64,000 nucleotides of DNA from Thiosulfativibrio zosterae (GTDB lineage Bacteria > Pseudomonadota > Gammaproteobacteria > Thiomicrospirales > Thiomicrospiraceae). The notes beneath the pieces were generated by a model. That model was not told the DNA's origin and did no database searches. It was given only the letters and a program-made list of their open reading frames with translations. The stretch covers positions 658,501 to 722,500 of the forward strand of contig NZ_AP021888.1 in assembly GCF_011398155.1 (NCBI RefSeq), in the 5' to 3' direction. Below are positions 9,209 through 17,642 of the stretch, piece after piece. Every line of letters begins with the position of its first letter. Within the stretch, counting starts at the first letter, position 1. The translations under genes and the position numbers were made by a program.

Positions 9209-9673
9209 ATGGAAATTTTGGCCAAAAAAGATGCAACAGGTCTTAACCTTTTAGAGTTTGGTCCCGTGACCATTGAAATGAGTAATGAGGTGGTAAAAGC
9301 GCTCTATCAGGTGATTGATCAACGCCTAAGCGAATCCGCTACCGCAGAAACTGAAATCTTACAAAAGAAACTCAATGCCTATAAAGTCTTGGCATCCAAA
9401 ATGCGCGCAGTCGATGATCGTATTATCCAAAAGTTTGCGGTGCAACTGCTACCCGAACAATTGGTGACGCTGGTGCGTTTGTCAGGAACGGATAGCTTTT
9501 ATCAAAAAGTATTGCGCAACTTGTCTAAACAAAACCGCCGCCAATTTGAAATCGATTACCAAGAATTTAAACAAATAACCGTGCATCAAGCGTGTATTTA
9601 TATGGAGCAAATTGTGCCCTATATTAAAAAAGCGGCTCAAGAACAGCGCGCCATGCAAGAACAAGTTAGATAG
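9209..9673 (+). CDS. Small protein resembling the FliG C-terminal domain (second of pair)
   Basis: 154 residues, starting 12 bases after the first paralogue with a GAGG ribosome site, so surely cotranscribed. The strongest FliG-like stretch is VDDRIIQKFAVQLLPEQL followed by YQKVLRNLSKQNRRQFEIDY, which parallels the FliG pattern in which a leucine-rich helix leads to an NMSKRAAE-like helix. It is shorter than FliG (about 330 residues) and has only this one domain, so it cannot replace FliG alone. Function unknown. Confidence 0.6.
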   Translation: MEILAKKDATGLNLLEFGPVTIEMSNEVVKALYQVIDQRLSESATAETEILQKKLNAYKVLASKMRAVDDRIIQKFAVQLLPEQLVTLVRLSGTDSFYQKVLRNLSKQNRRQFEIDYQEFKQITVHQACIYMEQIVPYIKKAAQEQRAMQEQVR

Positions 9674-9682
9674 CAAAAATAA

Positions 9683-10051
9683 TTAAACGCGTCGGCGTGT
9701 AATTTTTAGGCCAACCGTTTCTGCTTGGCGAACAGCTTGAGGTTTTTTAACGGTTAAGGTGATTTGTTCAATCCCAAGATATTTTGCCAGTAACAATTGG
9801 CTAAGTTGTTCCGCCAGTGTTTCGAGCAGTTCAAACTGATGGGCTTCTACCCATTCAATCACATCGTCACTCACTTCTTTGTAACTCACCGTTAAATGAA
9901 TGTCATCCGTGGCTGCAGATGCTTGAATATCGGTGAGCATTTCAATATCAAAAAAAAGCGGTTGTTTGAATTCCTTTTCCCAGTCATAAACGCCAATCAC
10001 AGCATCAACTCTTAGGTTGTGGACAAAAATCGTATCTAGTTCCGTTGGCAT
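9683..10051 (-). CDS. folB: Dihydroneopterin aldolase
   Basis: Cleaves 7,8-dihydroneopterin to 6-hydroxymethyl-dihydropterin and glycolaldehyde in folate synthesis. It is 122 residues, the normal subunit length. Visible blocks are VHNLRVDAVIGVYDWE near the start (with the conserved G-V-x-x-W-E), LTVSYKEVSDDVIEW, FELLETLAEQL with the substrate-binding Glu, and TLTVKKPQAV with the catalytic Lys. It is divergent from plsY, an arrangement common in gammaproteobacteria. Confidence 0.95.
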   Translation of the reverse strand: MPTELDTIFVHNLRVDAVIGVYDWEKEFKQPLFFDIEMLTDIQASAATDDIHLTVSYKEVSDDVIEWVEAHQFELLETLAEQLSQLLLAKYLGIEQITLTVKKPQAVRQAETVGLKITRRRV

Positions 10052-10139
10052 GGCCTGTTCTCAAATCAATATAAAGGCTCATCAATATATCAAAATCCAG
10101 TAAAATGACCGAAAAATTTACCAATCTTGGAGTAAAAAC

Positions 10140-10730
10140 ATGTTGATTGAATGGGGCGGCGTTGCCTTAGCTTATTTATTAGGCTCGATTTCATCCGCTA
10201 TCGTGGTTTGTAAACTGATGGGATTAGAAGACCCAAGAGTAGGCGGCTCTGGCAATCCTGGTGCTACCAATGTTAAACGCCTGTATGGTAATAAACCGGC
10301 AGCGATTACTTTAGTGGGTGATATGCTTAAGGGGGTTTTGCCGGTGGTGGTTGCGCAACAAATGGGGTTTGCGCCTGAGATGGTAATTTTGATTGGTTTT
10401 GCAGCGTTTATCGGGCATTTATATCCAATATTTTTTCAGTTTAAAGGCGGCAAAGGTGTTGCAACCATGTTGGGCGTGATGTTTGGCTTGTCTTTGCCGA
10501 TTGGCTTGGCGGTGGGTGGCACTTGGTTGTTTGTGGCTAAGGTGTTAAAAGTTTCATCTTTGTCCGCACTCATTGCGACTGCCTTGGCGCCGATTTATAT
10601 CTACTTTTTATCGGGTGAAATATCTTGGGTGGTTTTGACCGCTGTCATGACAGTGATTTTGTTTTGGCGCCACAAATCCAATATTCAACGCTTGATTCGG
10701 GGTGAAGAAGACTTGATTAAAAAGTCTTAA
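10140..10730 (+). CDS. plsY: Acyl-phosphate:glycerol-3-phosphate acyltransferase
   Basis: Inner-membrane enzyme making lysophosphatidate, the first phospholipid precursor. It is 196 residues with several membrane helices. The three PlsY motifs are present: LLGSISSAIVVCKL (near 13), GGSGNPGATNVKRLYGNK (near 37), and FFQFKGGKGVATMLG (near 100). It faces tsaD convergently across an 86-base gap that holds one palindrome copy and a short inverted repeat. Confidence 0.96.
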   Translation: MLIEWGGVALAYLLGSISSAIVVCKLMGLEDPRVGGSGNPGATNVKRLYGNKPAAITLVGDMLKGVLPVVVAQQMGFAPEMVILIGFAAFIGHLYPIFFQFKGGKGVATMLGVMFGLSLPIGLAVGGTWLFVAKVLKVSSLSALIATALAPIYIYFLSGEISWVVLTAVMTVILFWRHKSNIQRLIRGEEDLIKKS

Positions 10731-10756
10731 AATTAGGCGTTTTTTGAGCAAATTTC

Positions 10757-10770
10757 AACCAGGCCTGGTT
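10757..10770. repeat. Dispersed palindrome, perfect copy, between plsY and tsaD
   Basis: Core ACCAGGCCTGGT at 10758-10769 with A before and T after; the flanks AATTTC and TAAATTT are also AT-rich and nearly symmetrical. It lies in the convergent intergenic gap. Confidence 0.92.
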
Positions 10771-10788
10771 AAATTTAGCTTGCAATAA

Positions 10789-10808
10789 CCCTGTAAATGG
10801 TTACAGGG
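10789..10808. repeat. Inverted repeat between convergent plsY and tsaD
   Basis: CCCTGTAA (10789-10796) and TTACAGGG (10801-10808) pair perfectly around ATGG. It may end both converging transcripts, but neither side has a proper T-run, so terminator function is uncertain. Confidence 0.5.
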
Positions 10809-10816
10809 AAAGCCTT

Positions 10817-11869
10817 TTAGATTGCCTCTAAATCTTCCAAAGCCCAACGGGGTTGGCAAGAGAAATCTAAACCATTATGTTGACCTGCAGCCAGGCGTTG
10901 AGCGCCGGCGTAGGCAATCATCGCGCCATTGTCTGTGCAAAACTCTAAGCGTGGGTAAAAAGTTTCTCCCTTGCGTTTTGCCATTAAGGCATCTAATTGC
11001 GCACGAATTTCTCGGTTTGCACTCACGCCTCCTGCCACCACTAATCGATTTAAGCCTTCTTGTTCCAAAGCTCTTTTACATTTTATGGTAAGGGTTTCTG
11101 CAACCGCTAGCTCAAAAGCACGGCAAATATCAGCTTGGGTTTGAGGCAAGTCTTGTGGCGCATCGGTTTTTTGGGCGGCGTGCCAAGTATTGAGTGCAAA
11201 GGTTTTTAAACCGCTAAAGCTCATGTCTAAGCCCGGACGGTCAACCATAGGGCGTGGAAATTTATAGCGATCTGTATTGCCTTGCAAAGCTAAGTTAGAA
11301 ACAATCGGGCCACCCGGATAACCCAGATTCATCATTTTTGCTGTTTTATCAAAAGCTTCGCCGGCAGCATCATCCAAAGTATCGCCCAATAAGCGATAAC
11401 GCCCTATGCCATCCACTCGAATTATCATGGTGTGGCCACCAGAAACGAGCAAACAAATAAACGGAAAGCTTGGTTGCGTTTGTTCTAACATCGGTGCCAG
11501 TAAATGACCTTCCATGTGGTGTACGCCAACAGCGGGTACTTGCCAAGCAAAAGCCAAGCTGCGGGCAACCGCCGCGCCAGTTAATAGAGCACCCATTAAT
11601 CCTGGGCCTGCAGTATAGGCAATGCCGGTTATTTTTTGTGCGCCCAACTGAGCTTCTTCTAAGCAGGCTTCAATGAGGGGCAAAACTCGTAAGATGTGGT
11701 CGCGCGATGCTAGCTCTGGAACCACGCCACCATATTCGGCATGTAATTCAACTTGGCTATAAAGTTGATGCGCCAATAAACCCTGCTCGCTGTGGTAAAT
11801 GGCTATGCCGGTTTCGTCGCAAGAACTTTCAATGCCCAAAGTGATTTGAGGGGGTTTTGTGGTTTGCAT
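10817..11869 (-). CDS. tsaD: tRNA N6-adenosine threonylcarbamoyltransferase
   Basis: Transfers the threonylcarbamoyl group to A37 of ANN-decoding tRNAs, with TsaB and TsaE. It is 350 residues from ATG 11869, chosen because AAGGAA lies 7 bases upstream and the protein then opens close to the conserved [11 protein letters not shown]. The longer frame to 11956 has no such support. HHMEGH supplies the metal ligands, LLVSGGHT the ATP site, and MSFSGLKT and [13 protein letters not shown] the C-terminal lobe. It is divergent from rpsU, a conserved neighbourhood in gammaproteobacteria. Confidence 0.96.
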   Translation of the reverse strand: MQTTKPPQITLGIESSCDETGIAIYHSEQGLLAHQLYSQVELHAEYGGVVPELASRDHILRVLPLIEACLEEAQLGAQKITGIAYTAGPGLMGALLTGAAVARSLAFAWQVPAVGVHHMEGHLLAPMLEQTQPSFPFICLLVSGGHTMIIRVDGIGRYRLLGDTLDDAAGEAFDKTAKMMNLGYPGGPIVSNLALQGNTDRYKFPRPMVDRPGLDMSFSGLKTFALNTWHAAQKTDAPQDLPQTQADICRAFELAVAETLTIKCKRALEQEGLNRLVVAGGVSANREIRAQLDALMAKRKGETFYPRLEFCTDNGAMIAYAGAQRLAAGQHNGLDFSCQPRWALEDLEAI

Positions 11870-11946
11870 TGCGAAATTCCTTGCTGATTTGGTTGCTTCA
11901 ATGGACTGAATTTTAACAAAATATATGAAATTGTCCGAAGATTTGT

Positions 11947-11976
11947 TTGCAATCAAATTAGTCTAAGGTTTATAAT
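11947..11976 (+). promoter_or_regulatory. rpsU operon promoter
   Basis: TTGCAA (11947-11952) and TATAAT (11971-11976) are 18 bases apart, about 70 bases before rpsU, which heads the macromolecular synthesis operon. Confidence 0.65.
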
Positions 11977-12044
11977 TGTCGTTTTCCGATTTTCTAAAAC
12001 ACTTTTAGTTAATCGTATTATCAGATTTATAAAAGAGAATCCTC

Positions 12045-12260
12045 ATGCCAAGCGTAAAATTAAGAGATACCGAACCATTTGACGTAGCTTTGCGTCGTTT
12101 TAAGCGTGCTTGTGAAAAAGCAGGCGTTTTAACAGAAACTCGCAAGCGCGAATTCTATGAAAAACCTACTTGGGTTAAAAAGCGTATGAAAGCTGCCGCT
12201 GTTAAGCGTTTAGCTAAGCGTTTGTCTCGTGACAACCGTCGCACAACTCGTTTATATTAA
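12045..12260 (+). CDS. rpsU: 30S ribosomal protein S21
   Basis: 71 residues, the usual size of this basic small-subunit protein, which helps initiation on the 30S platform. It has the typical start [20 protein letters not shown] and a Lys/Arg-rich tail ending RRTTRLY. It is the first gene of the rpsU-yqeY-dnaG-rpoD block that links translation, replication priming and transcription. Confidence 0.98.
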   Translation: MPSVKLRDTEPFDVALRRFKRACEKAGVLTETRKREFYEKPTWVKKRMKAAAVKRLAKRLSRDNRRTTRLY

Positions 12261-12277
12261 TTTTTAAGGTTATTTAA

Positions 12278-12730
12278 ATGTCTTGTGAGTTAAAAGCAAC
12301 GCTTTCAGCTGCCATGAAAGAGGCGATGAAAGCTAAGCAAAAAGAGCGTTTGTTGGTGATTAGAACGATTCAAGCGGCCATTAAGCAGGTTGAAATCGAT
12401 AATCAAATCACAATCGAAGAAGATGCAGAAATTCTGCCGATTCTCGATAAAATGCTTAAACAACGCCGTGAATCTGAAAAGCAATATATTGAAGCAGGTC
12501 GTCCAGAGCTGGCTGAAGTGGAAGCTTTTGAGATGACGGTTATTCAAGAGTTTTTGCCTCAGGCTTTGACAACAGATGAAATTCAGCAAATGATTGAAGT
12601 TGCTGTTGCTGAGTCAGGTGCGGCCACTATGCAAGAAATGGGCAAAGTCATGGCGATTTTAAAACCCCAAATGCAAGGGCGTGCTGATATGAGTGAAGTC
12701 AGTAAGTTAATTAAAGCTAAACTTGGCTAA
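12278..12730 (+). CDS. yqeY: GatB/YqeY domain protein
   Basis: 150 residues, all helical, matching the stand-alone YqeY family, whose fold occurs as the tail domain of GatB amidotransferase. Typical segments are LVIRTIQAAIKQVEID, MLKQRRESEKQYIEAGR, EFLPQALTTDEI and GKVMAILKPQMQGRAD. It starts 17 bases after rpsU. Its exact role is unclear, possibly tRNA binding. The symbol follows common usage. Confidence 0.93.
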   Translation: MSCELKATLSAAMKEAMKAKQKERLLVIRTIQAAIKQVEIDNQITIEEDAEILPILDKMLKQRRESEKQYIEAGRPELAEVEAFEMTVIQEFLPQALTTDEIQQMIEVAVAESGAATMQEMGKVMAILKPQMQGRADMSEVSKLIKAKLG

Positions 12731-12844
12731 AAGCTTTTTAATGAGAAGCCTTTGCTTGGAGCACGCTCTTAGCAAACAATGCCTAGGCAAAAACATTGGC
12801 AAGTTCATTGTTTAACTCATTTAGTAAGACCATTTAAAATCGAG

Positions 12845-12877
12845 AAGCCCATCAGTTTTTAAATTGATGGGTTTTTT
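12845..12877 (+). terminator. Hairpin with T-run between yqeY and dnaG
   Basis: AAGCCCATCA (12845-12854) and TGATGGG followed by six T form a GC-containing stem with a 10-base loop. It could end part of the rpsU-yqeY transcripts and so lower dnaG expression, as at the equivalent site in E. coli. Confidence 0.8.
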
Positions 12878-12928
12878 GCGTTTATGGGGGTGCATTCGCA
12901 CTGTCATTTCGTTTTGTGGAGTGAGGTC

Positions 12929-14686
12929 ATGCAACATTCTGGGAGTATTCCCAAGTCTTTTATAGAAGATTTATTGGCGCGTGCGGACATCGTACAGGTC
13001 ATTAATCAGCGAGTGCCTTTAAAAAAGGCCGGTGGAACCTATAAAGCCTGCTGTCCATTTCACAGTGAAAAGACGCCCTCATTTAATGTCAATCCACAAA
13101 AGCAGTTTTATCATTGCTTTGGCTGCGGTGCGAGTGGCGACTCGCTGAAGTTTTTGATGGAGTATGACGGCTTAAGTTTTGTTGAGGCAGTAGAAACTTT
13201 AGCACAAATGAATGGCTTGCAAGTTCCACGCGAGCAGTTGACACCCAAGCAAAAAGAGCAGCAAAAGAAAACCCACGACCTTTATGATGTAATGCATCTC
13301 GTGGCTAAATTTTATCGCCAACAACTGCGTGTACATCCGCAAGCCGAGTTAGCCAAAAGTTATTTAAAAAATCGTGGCTTATCGGCAGAGATTGCCAAAG
13401 AATTTGTAGTGGGTTTTGCGCCGAATGGTTGGGATGTATTAGAAAAAGGGCTAAAAGCGGATGCAGTGTTACTTCAACAATTGGTTGAGTGTGGCATGCT
13501 GGTTCAAAAAGAGAATCGTTATTACGACCGTTTTCGTGGACGAGTGATGTTTCCGATTCGAGATGGGCGAGGGCGAGTGGTCGCTTTTGGTGGGCGCGTA
13601 ATTGATGATGAGCAGCCCAAATATTTAAATTCACCCGAAACGCCTATTTTTCATAAAAGCTATGCTTTGTATGGCTTATATGAAATGCGCCAGTCCCGCC
13701 AAAATTTTGAACAAATTTTAGTGGTTGAGGGCTATATGGATGTGGTTTCGCTGGCGCAGTTTGGCATTCGCAATGCGGTTGCCACCTTGGGAACAGCGAC
13801 GACCAATGAACATTTAGATATGCTGTTTCGCCAAGTGAATGAGGTTGTTTTTTGTTTTGATGGCGATGCGGCGGGCTTAAAGGCGGCTTGGAAAGCGTTA
13901 GACTTGGCTTTGCCAAAAATGATTGAAAATCGTTCAATCAAGTTTTTGTTTTTAGCGCAAGGTGAAGACCCAGATTCAACCGTTCGTAAAGAGGGGGTAG
14001 ATGGGTTTCAAAAAAGAATCGCTGAGTCTATGCCCTTGTCACAATTTTTATTGGACGGTTTGGCGGCAAAAGTGTCTGCGCCAAAAGGTTCGCCAGAAGC
14101 AAGGCATCAATTGGTGGTTTTAGCCGCGCCTTACATTCAAAAAGCCCAGGGCTTGTATCAGTTTTTGTTGGCGGAAGCCTTTGCTCAAAAACTAGGATTG
14201 CCCACTTGGCGTTTGGAAAAAGAAATGGGGGTTAGGTCAGGGTTTGCGACCAATCAAAATAACAAACAGCCCACTAAAGCGCTAACACCGTCAACCCAAA
14301 TTAAATCCTTGCCCTTTAAATTGATGGCTATTTTGGTGCGCCGACCTTATTGGGCGATTGCCTTCGAGGCAGATTTGCTAACCGCGTTGGTTGAAGATAA
14401 GCGCCAAGAATACCAATTATTAGCACAGGTGGTTGTCTTGTTGCAGCAACATAATTATTTAATTGATGCCGTGGCACAGTGGATGCTTTCAAGCGGGTGG
14501 CAAGCAACTTGGAAAGCCTTGCAAGATATTTCTTTGTTGGATGACGATGGATTTTTGCGCGGCGAGTTTGATTTTTCGTTTGTAAAGTTGGCAACTGAAC
14601 TTAAAGAAGCGCAGCTGCTCAGTGCCGGTTTAAATGATTCAGCGCTAGCAGATTTAGACAAATTTTTAAAAGATTTAAAAAATTAA
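12929..14686 (+). CDS. dnaG: DNA primase
   Basis: Makes RNA primers for replication. It is 585 residues from ATG 12929, preceded by GGAGTGAGG; an upstream ATG at 12884 lacks a ribosome site. The N-terminal zinc finger is CPFHSEKTPSF plus HCFGCGASGD. The TOPRIM core has VVEGYMDVVSLAQFG and CFDGDAAGLKAA with the metal-binding acidic residues, and a C-terminal helicase-binding region covers about residues 440-585. It lies between yqeY and rpoD as in other gammaproteobacteria. Confidence 0.97.
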   Translation: MQHSGSIPKSFIEDLLARADIVQVINQRVPLKKAGGTYKACCPFHSEKTPSFNVNPQKQFYHCFGCGASGDSLKFLMEYDGLSFVEAVETLAQMNGLQVPREQLTPKQKEQQKKTHDLYDVMHLVAKFYRQQLRVHPQAELAKSYLKNRGLSAEIAKEFVVGFAPNGWDVLEKGLKADAVLLQQLVECGMLVQKENRYYDRFRGRVMFPIRDGRGRVVAFGGRVIDDEQPKYLNSPETPIFHKSYALYGLYEMRQSRQNFEQILVVEGYMDVVSLAQFGIRNAVATLGTATTNEHLDMLFRQVNEVVFCFDGDAAGLKAAWKALDLALPKMIENRSIKFLFLAQGEDPDSTVRKEGVDGFQKRIAESMPLSQFLLDGLAAKVSAPKGSPEARHQLVVLAAPYIQKAQGLYQFLLAEAFAQKLGLPTWRLEKEMGVRSGFATNQNNKQPTKALTPSTQIKSLPFKLMAILVRRPYWAIAFEADLLTALVEDKRQEYQLLAQVVVLLQQHNYLIDAVAQWMLSSGWQATWKALQDISLLDDDGFLRGEFDFSFVKLATELKEAQLLSAGLNDSALADLDKFLKDLKN

Positions 14687-14712
14687 AGTTATCCACAATA
14701 ATTCAGTATAAT
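14683..14712 (+). promoter_or_regulatory. rpoD promoter with an embedded DnaA box
   Basis: TTAAAG (14683-14688) and TATAAT (14707-14712) are 18 bases apart. The perfect DnaA-box sequence TTATCCACA occupies 14689-14697 in the spacer. The -35 is weak. DnaA control of rpoD is inference. Confidence 0.6.
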
Positions 14713-14789
14713 ACTCAGTTCTGTTTTTTATGATATCCAAATGGATATTGTGCAGAACTGCTAATCCAATCGCATTTTTTGAGGCAACC

Positions 14790-16574
14790 ATGACAAGAGT
14801 TGAAAGAAAACAACAGTTAATCGATTTAATTGATAGAGCCAAGGAACTCGGGTACTTAACCTTTTCCGATGTTAACGATGTGTTGCCCGATGATATTGAA
14901 GAAGATCAGTTAGGCCAAATTTTAACGATTTTGCGTGATTTCGGTATCCAGCTGTTTGATTCTGCACCAGACGCAGACGAGTTATTGACCAAAGAAGGCG
15001 AAACCTTTGACGAGTCAGCAGCAGAAGCCGCCATTTTAGCGCTGGCTGATGTTGATGCAGAATTTGGTCGCACCACTGATCCTGTGCGTATGTATATGCG
15101 TGAAATGGGTTCTGTTGAATTATTAACTCGCGAAGGCGAAATCGATATTGCCAAGCGTATCGAACTTAATATTCGTGATATGTTAGAAGCGTTGGCAAAA
15201 TACCCCATGTCTGCCATCAGCTTTACCTCAAACTTCACTAAAATTGACGACGGTGAAGGCAAGATTGCTGACTTTATTCAAGGTTTTATTCGCCCAGAAG
15301 ATTTAGTGGATATTCCAGTTGAAGAGCTTTCTCCAGATTCAGACAATACCGAGCCGAAAGAAGACGGTATAAACCCAGAAGAGTTGCAGGCATTTATTGA
15401 TGAAATGATGCGTGTTTCGGAAGTGGCTGTGAAAGCCGAAGAGAAGTACGGGTACTCAGATCCTAAAGCGGTCAAAAAGCGTATGGAGGTGGTTGCACTT
15501 TTCCAAACCGTTAAATTGTCACCAATTTTTATTAACCGTTCGATTAAGGGTATTAAAAATAAAGTTGGCCAAATTCGTGAACAAGAAAAAGTAATTGTTA
15601 ATTTGGTTATGCGCGAAATCGGTGTGCCAAGAACCAGCTTCTTAGGTTTGTTTGTGGGCAATGAAACCAAAGCAGACTTAATCGACAACATGATTGCCGC
15701 GCACCCAGATAAAGCAGAAGCCCTAGAAGCGGCGCGCTCTGAAATTAAGCGTTCACAAAAGCGTTTAATCATGATAGAAAAAGCTGAAAAAATGCCAATC
15801 AGCTTTTATAAAGAAATTTATAAGTCACTTAGCAAATCAGAAACCAAAGCCCGTGCCGCTAAGCGCGAGATGATTGAAGCCAACTTGCGTTTGGTAATCT
15901 CTATCGCCAAAAAATACACCAACCGCGGTTTACAGTTCTTAGATTTAATTCAAGAGGGTAACATTGGTTTGATGAAAGCGGTTGATAAATTTGAATACCG
16001 TCGCGGTTACAAGTTTTCAACCTATGCTACCTGGTGGATTCGTCAGGCAATCACGCGTTCAATTGCAGACCAAGCCAGAACCATTCGTATTCCGGTACAT
16101 ATGATTGAAACCATTAATAAACTCAATCGTATTCAGCGTCAGTTGTTGCAAAAAATGGGTCGTGAACCCACGCCAGAAGAATTGGCTGAAGAAATGGAAA
16201 TGCCTGAAGATAAAATTCGCAAGGTCATGAAAATTGCCAAAGAACCCATTTCTATGGAAACCCCAGTGGGTGACGATGAAGATTCTTCACTAGGCGATTT
16301 TATTGAAGACTCTAATATTCTGTCACCACAAGAGGCGGCAGACTTAGAAGGTATGAGTGAAACCACGCGTGAAATGTTAAACACCTTAACGCCACGCGAA
16401 GCCAAAGTATTGCGTATGCGTTTTGGTTTGGGCATGAACACTGACCACACGCTCGAAGAAGTGGGCAAACAATTTGATGTCACGCGTGAGCGTATTCGTC
16501 AAATCGAAGCCAAAGCCTTGCGCAAATTGCGTCATCCCAGTCGTGCAGAAAAACTTAAAAGTTTCTTAGATTAA
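14790..16574 (+). CDS. rpoD: RNA polymerase primary sigma factor (sigma-70)
   Basis: 594 residues from ATG 14790, which has GAGG 6 bases upstream; a longer frame from 14730 would start almost on the promoter. Region 1.1 opens [20 protein letters not shown]. Region 1.2 has [20 protein letters not shown]. The non-conserved insert is long and acidic. Region 2 holds [20 protein letters not shown] and [13 protein letters not shown] for core binding and -10 melting, region 3 covers [16 protein letters not shown], and region 4.2 [18 protein letters not shown] binds -35. Confidence 0.98.
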   Translation: MTRVERKQQLIDLIDRAKELGYLTFSDVNDVLPDDIEEDQLGQILTILRDFGIQLFDSAPDADELLTKEGETFDESAAEAAILALADVDAEFGRTTDPVRMYMREMGSVELLTREGEIDIAKRIELNIRDMLEALAKYPMSAISFTSNFTKIDDGEGKIADFIQGFIRPEDLVDIPVEELSPDSDNTEPKEDGINPEELQAFIDEMMRVSEVAVKAEEKYGYSDPKAVKKRMEVVALFQTVKLSPIFINRSIKGIKNKVGQIREQEKVIVNLVMREIGVPRTSFLGLFVGNETKADLIDNMIAAHPDKAEALEAARSEIKRSQKRLIMIEKAEKMPISFYKEIYKSLSKSETKARAAKREMIEANLRLVISIAKKYTNRGLQFLDLIQEGNIGLMKAVDKFEYRRGYKFSTYATWWIRQAITRSIADQARTIRIPVHMIETINKLNRIQRQLLQKMGREPTPEELAEEMEMPEDKIRKVMKIAKEPISMETPVGDDEDSSLGDFIEDSNILSPQEAADLEGMSETTREMLNTLTPREAKVLRMRFGLGMNTDHTLEEVGKQFDVTRERIRQIEAKALRKLRHPSRAEKLKSFLD

Positions 16575-16583
16575 TCAAATTAA

Positions 16584-16614
16584 GGGTTTTGCCGTAAAAA
16601 CTACTGCAAAACCC
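16584..16614. terminator. Hairpin after rpoD
   Basis: GGGTTTTGC (16584-16592) and GCAAAACCC (16606-16614) pair perfectly around a 13-base loop, 10 bases after the rpoD stop. There is no clean T-run, so it may protect the 3' end or terminate only weakly. Confidence 0.45.
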
Positions 16615-16639
16615 CTAAAATTAACTATAATACCCACAA

Positions 16640-16663
16640 ATTTTGACCAGGCCTGGTCAAAAT
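16640..16663. repeat. Dispersed palindrome, 24-bp perfect copy in tRNA leader
   Basis: Core ACCAGGCCTGGT at 16646-16657; here the symmetry extends without a mismatch to 24 bases, flanked by ATTTTG and CAAAAT. It lies 9 bases after a TATAAT (16626-16631) and 23 bases before the mature tRNA, so it would fall at the very start of the tRNA precursor. Confidence 0.95.
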
Positions 16664-16686
16664 GATCGAAAAATTCACATCTTTTT

Positions 16687-16763
16687 GCCTCTTTAGCTCA
16701 GTTGGTTAGAGCACCCGACTCATAATCGGTAGGTCCTGTGTTCAAGTCACAGAAGAGGCACCA
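16687..16763 (+). tRNA. tRNA with CAU anticodon (probably Ile2, otherwise elongator Met)
   Basis: 77 bases with an encoded CCA. The acceptor stem GCCTCTT/AAGAGGC is perfect, the D arm is GCTCAGTTGGTTAGAGC, the anticodon loop CTCATAA has CAT at 16721-16723, and the T arm is CTGTG TTCAAGT CACAG. The top anticodon-stem pair is C-T, not Watson-Crick, and the T loop is TTCAAGT; both recall E. coli ileX, the lysidine-modified tRNA-Ile2, more than metT. ileX also lies near rpoD in E. coli, as I remember. The identity is not certain from sequence alone. A TATAAT at 16626-16631 is the likely -10. Confidence 0.93.
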
Positions 16764-16785
16764 TCTATTTTAAATATTCTGACTG

Positions 16786-17361
16786 CTATTGCAGGTGACA
16801 TAAATCTGCATAAGGTTTTAATAAGTCTTTCAACCCGTTATTACTAAAAATATAGCTGTGTTTGCCCAATGTTCTGTGTTCTAGGGTGATTTCTATTTGA
16901 TGGCTTTCACTTAGGTTGTTTAATAAATCGCGATAGGCAGTTTGCAAGCTTTGCATTTTTTTGTCAGCAATTTCAAAACGAATTTTATTAAAAGTTTCTT
17001 CATAGGTCTGTGTAACCGACAGCACACCATTAATAGTGTTTGATGCAGTAGATTTAAAGTTGGCTATGCCTAAGGTTACAAACTTTGGATATTCAGAAAT
17101 AATGGCATCATCCATTAGGATAAGTTCAATCAACGGCAGCGGGCTTTGAATATGACAGCTAATCCCCAAATAAATGGGCGCATTGGCTTGTTTGGTGTAA
17201 AGCTGAATACTGGTGACGGACTGATTGAAGTCTTGAGTGGTTTGCAAAATAAAGTCGCCTTGCTGAATGTCTTCTGCAAAAGCGAGTTGCATAGGGTTAC
17301 TGAGAGTAAGAACTGCAGTGATAAAAATTGAGCGTAAATAAAAAGAGTATTGAGGGTTCAA
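16786..17361 (-). CDS. Secreted or periplasmic protein of unknown function
   Basis: 191 residues. A signal peptide is clear: a basic N-terminus, the hydrophobic FITAVLTLSNPMQLAF, and a probable cut after AFA. The mature part is mixed alpha/beta with one cysteine in LGISCHIQ and another near the C-terminus (ADLCHLQ), which could form one disulfide in the periplasm. I recognise no family. It ends 23 bases from the tRNA on the opposite strand, and its start lies about 280 bases before the divergent porin gene. Confidence 0.7.
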   Translation of the reverse strand: MNPQYSFYLRSIFITAVLTLSNPMQLAFAEDIQQGDFILQTTQDFNQSVTSIQLYTKQANAPIYLGISCHIQSPLPLIELILMDDAIISEYPKFVTLGIANFKSTASNTINGVLSVTQTYEETFNKIRFEIADKKMQSLQTAYRDLLNNLSESHQIEITLEHRTLGKHSYIFSNNGLKDLLKPYADLCHLQ

Positions 17362-17503
17362 GTTTTTTGTCCTAGATTTGTTTAAAGCGCCTAGTTTAAA
17401 GCTTTGTGGTTAAGATGCCAAAATTTGATGCCAAGTTTTCACAAGTAAAATTGAAGCAATATTTAAGCATTAATGTGTAGTGATTGTAATTAACGCTTGT
17501 TGT

Positions 17504-17578
17504 AAAAAAACAACACACTTTAATTTTGTTGTTTTTTTTATAAAAAAATTTGCACAGCTTTTTAAAAGTCCCTATAGT
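17504..17578 (+). promoter_or_regulatory. Porin promoter with upstream inverted repeat
   Basis: TTGCAC (17550-17555) and TATAGT (17573-17578) are 17 bases apart. Just upstream, AAAAAAACAACA (17504-17515) and TGTTGTTTTTTT (17527-17538) form a perfect 12-bp inverted repeat around 11 bases. The repeat is very AT-rich and could be a regulator site, an UP element or a bent-DNA site. The leader before the start codon is about 60 bases. Confidence 0.65.
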
Positions 17579-17642
17579 AAGCAACAAGTTCACCGAAGTG
17601 GACATTTATAAAAAACAAACTATTCAAAATAGGAATATATAA

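Noticed and set aside
17396..17605. Short minus-strand frame before the porin gene
   Set aside because: It overlaps the porin promoter and AT-rich inverted repeat, with low-complexity residues and no ribosome site.
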